The position numbers and the translations under genes were made by a program. From contig DALYDX010000003.1 in the NCBI GenBank assembly GCA_031972835.1, positions 1 to 57,975 on the forward strand: 57,975 nt of DNA, written 5' to 3'. The notes under the pieces were generated by a model. It was not told the DNA's origin. It saw only the letters and a program-made list of their open reading frames with translations, and searched no databases. Origin of the DNA: CAZLWF01 sp031972835 (GTDB taxonomy: Bacteria; Patescibacteriota; Minisyncoccia; Phycocordibacterales; UBA9973). Shown one piece after another: positions 56,228 to 57,975 of the stretch (positions within the stretch are counted from its first letter, which is position 1; each line of letters begins with the position of its first letter).

Positions 56228-56256
56228 AGTATATACTTGATTTTAAAGGAATACAA
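56228..56256 (-). promoter_or_regulatory. Promoter of the third TrmB-type gene
   Basis: Minus strand TTGTAT (56256-56251), 17-nt spacer, TATACT (56233-56228). A palindrome AGTATATACT (56228-56237) overlaps the -10. Confidence 0.65.
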
Positions 56257-56269
56257 GTAGTATAAATCA

Positions 56270-56298
56270 TTGACATTTATCTTCTGATATGGTACACT
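56270..56298 (+). promoter_or_regulatory. Consensus promoter of the large noncoding unit
   Basis: TTGACA (56270-56275), 17-nt spacer, TACACT (56293-56298); start expected near 56305. Confidence 0.75.
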
Positions 56299-56304
56299 AT
56301 CTTC

Positions 56305-57140
56305 AGATAAGTTCGATGAGGAAATCCAATCGAAGTGAGATTACCGGAAGTTGCGTGGTTGCCATTTCTGGTAACCTCCCTTCGATAGGGAAAAGATTTG
56401 ACGGGCGACCAATCCCGTATGCTTGGGAAACCTTGCGGGCATCTTATCTCACAAAAGATAAAGACGGATCAGGTTCTCCTAAACGGACCTGGTGGCCAAA
56501 ACCTGGCGGGCGAAAACCAATGTGGTGGGACACATTGCCTCTCTATAAATCTGCCAAATAGGTGGAAGAAGTGAGAAAAGTTTTCTTTAGTTGATATTTG
56601 TTCTCCTAAAAAATATCTGGCGCCGGAAGCATGAGTACCGGCAGGGTAATGTCGTACCGCTGATAAAGAGCGATGCGATGCAAGAGAGCTTGGGAGTTCC
56701 TACCCAAGATATCTGAGACTGGCCCGAGCCAAAAGGCCTCCGGATAAACAGTACAGACCCAAAAAACATGTGGGCAAAAACCATTCTGTAGGAGCAGAGT
56801 GCCTTGCTATAAGTCGGCGTTGTCGACGAAGTGCATAAAGTTTTTTTAAATGAAATGTTCTTTTTGCAACATAAACGATCTGGGAGACCCATCCTAACCC
56901 CGCCGATGAGCGGAAAAGGGCTACGCGCATCTTCGCAAGAAAGCAATTCTCTATTCTGGGCCAGAAAAGTGTAATTGCCTGCGTATCCAAGTTTTTTTGC
57001 AAGGAAATTCGTCTTCGACGGACTCCTTCGGGAACTAAAGTAGAGACTCGCAATCTTTACAGGAAAAACTTATAGGACCGGCGGGTACTGTAAAGTAGTG
57101 AAGAATGGGCGACTGCAAAAAGTCAGTCGCCCTTTTTATC
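56305..57140 (+). ncRNA. Large structured noncoding RNA, about 830 nt, family unknown
   Basis: A promoter at 56270-56298 and a strong terminator at 57106-57140 bracket ~830 bp without a convincing gene. The stretch is richer in G and C than its surroundings and full of hairpins: TTACCGGAA/TTTCTGGTAA, CAATGTG/CACATTG, GATATTT/AAAATATC, GCCGG/CCGGC, CTTGGG/CCCAAG, TACAGA/TCTGTA, CTTTACAG/CTGTAAAG. ATAAGTT near the 5' end can pair with AACTTAT near the 3' end. GAGGAAATCC at the start and ACAGGAAAAACTTATAGG near the end faintly recall the end motifs of RNase P RNA, but the length is double. Unassigned. Confidence 0.65.
57106..57140 (+). terminator. Strong terminator of the large noncoding unit
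   Basis: GGGCGACTG/CAGTCGCCC stem followed by TTTTTAT. Confidence 0.92.
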
Positions 57141-57518
57141 CAGACTACAATTTCGATTGCGGTTTGGTAGAAAGATCCTAAAGCAGAGAAATCTGCTCGG
57201 AAAAGAAAGTTCTTTACATTAAAACAAAAAAAATAAAAAGAGATGAACGCAAGACGTCCACGCGATCGAGTCTGCTTTTAAACAGATAGATTTGAAAAAA
57301 CCAAAAAAAATTAACATGCGATAGCTAGTTAATCTCTGGTAAGGTTTCACGTGACTGATCATCATGGAGTTTTCCTTGAACAAAATGAATTTATTTGTTC
57401 AAAAAACTTAAATTTATTTTTGGACAACTGTATTGATTTGTTGTCCTGATTTTTGAGAACTGAACGAAAGTTGAGTTTTCAAAATGAAATTGTTCTTTTC
57501 ACAAAGAAAATAAAATAA
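57141..57518. other. Intergenic leader region without a recognised gene
   Basis: About 380 bp, AT-rich. Two hairpins stand close together: GAACAAA/TTTGTTC (about 57377-57402) and GGACAAC/GTTGTCC (about 57422-57446). They may belong to a structured leader of the 57519 gene. No gene seen. Confidence 0.4.
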
Positions 57519-57920
57519 ATGAAATCTATAAGTACTAATTTTTTGAAAGAACTTGATGATTTACTAGGACCAATCGACCCAAATCTCGAAAAAGAAATCG
57601 ACGAATGGTTTGACGAAGTCGAAAGGTGTTACAAGTGGATGGAAGAAAATGGTATCCCAGAAGAATTGAGGAAGTATTATTTTGACCTTGAGATTTTGAA
57701 ATCGGCCGGCTACAAACCGATTGCCGTAACTACGATGATGTGCGAAAACACCTTTGTCTTTGAAACACAGGACGAGGCCGATCGTGCATTCGAACAGTTC
57801 GAGAAATATCCACAAGATGAGTGCATCTCCGGCTGGTGGTACTGCAAAGAATCTTTTGCAGATTCAATCAAAGAGTATGCAAAAGAGGTCGGCTATGATC
57901 CTCATATAATCTGGTTCTAA
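57519..57920 (+). CDS. Hypothetical acidic protein, 133 aa
   Basis: No family recognised. Strongly acidic and aromatic (NLEKEIDEWFDEVERCYKWMEENGIPEELRKYYFDLE; FEQFEKYPQDECISGWWYCKE), soluble, alpha/beta-like. The start follows an A-rich stretch without a clear ribosome binding site. The next gene begins 25 bp later in the same direction, so they may form an operon. Confidence 0.75.
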   Translation: MKSISTNFLKELDDLLGPIDPNLEKEIDEWFDEVERCYKWMEENGIPEELRKYYFDLEILKSAGYKPIAVTTMMCENTFVFETQDEADRAFEQFEKYPQDECISGWWYCKESFADSIKEYAKEVGYDPHIIWF

Positions 57921-57945
57921 CTAAATCTAAAAAATTAAAAAACTT

Positions 57946-57975
57946 ATGGAAAAAACATTGGACAAAATTGATCTT
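57946..57975 (+). CDS. Start of a gene cut by the window edge
   Basis: An ATG 25 nt after the previous stop codon opens a frame reading MEKTLDKIDL to the window end. Too short to identify. Confidence 0.4.
   Translation, partial: MEKTLDKIDL

Noticed and set aside
56289..56561. 90-codon forward frame at the start of the large noncoding unit
   Set aside because: Its ATG lies upstream of the expected transcription start. The region is dense in hairpins, and the codon choice (many GG-rich codons) differs from genes here. Taken as noncoding unless proteomics says otherwise.
56700..57053. Reverse-strand frames of ~117 codons over the noncoding unit
   Set aside because: Basic, low-complexity translation without domain signal, antisense to a promoter-terminator unit.
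56305..57140. Assignment as RNase P RNA
   Set aside because: Only the first and last short motifs look similar; the core helix pairing and usual length (~350-400 nt) do not fit. Left as unassigned.
1..57975. CRISPR array or complete insertion sequence
   Set aside because: No regularly spaced repeats and no transposase or integrase gene were seen.

Overview
The window looks like chromosome of a Patescibacteria/CPR bacterium (Parcubacteria-like). It is AT-rich, uses the standard code with TGA stops, and has compact operons. Three TrmB-type regulators, PilM/PilN/PilO/PilB type IV pilus genes, a VKOR/DsbB oxidative-folding set, leaderless mRNAs and tRNA genes without encoded CCA all fit that group. 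Two 100-N scaffold gaps (4763-4862 and 30348-30447) show that it is an assembled metagenomic or draft scaffold.

Layout. 1-4293: reverse-strand genes (acidic coiled-coil protein cut by the edge, isochorismatase-like hydrolase, cobalamin adenosyltransferase, VKOR fusion, pterin dehydratase). 4415-7484: secreted proteins of Bacteroidetes style, two with type IX sorting-domain tails. 7543-9756: tRNA-Leu, tRNA-Val and tRNA-Arg(TCT), each beside a structured RNA element, with rluD and rplS. 9987-13951: an orphan gene, the pilMNO cluster, a tRNA-binding protein and RuvX. 14028-25922: tRNA-Ser, a SIMPL protein, a CoaD-HD fusion with CoaE, a TrmB regulator, an MtlD-like dehydrogenase, a sigma/anti-sigma/coiled-coil operon, a desaturase and hypotheticals. 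26105-31894: tRNA-Arg(GCG), rpsT, ruvA, a site-2 protease, mutM, a SpoU methylase, tRNA-Lys and a Trx/DsbB pair. 31922-41986: a ~200-nt ncRNA, the tsaE-polA-ICMT-holA operon, a large Fn3-like surface protein, pilB and tRNA-Trp. 42012-50759: a second ~200-nt ncRNA, exonuclease III, HD-domain hydrolases, a TrmB regulator, an amidase, the CCA-adding enzyme and tRNA-Arg(TCG). 50936-57975: tRNA-Gly, a parS cluster with a DnaA box, YraN, tRNA-Gly/Pro, small disordered proteins, HU, a third TrmB regulator and a ~830-nt noncoding transcription unit.

The most unusual signal is a family of structured RNA elements tied to tRNA genes. Six clear copies (His, Leu, Val, Arg-TCT, Lys, Arg-TCG) and a divergent one (Pro) share an architecture: a hairpin growing out of the tRNA 3' end; a 3-bp helix; a GGA/GA internal loop closing a second hairpin; then a long hairpin with an invariant bulged A. 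The helices change in a compensatory way between copies. Most copies lie between a tRNA and the next same-strand gene; three of those genes encode RNA-acting enzymes (CCA-adding enzyme, pseudouridine synthase, SpoU methylase). Two of these tRNAs also have a truncated 5'-half copy of themselves upstream. I cannot match this element to a known RNA family from memory, and it is my main candidate for something undescribed.
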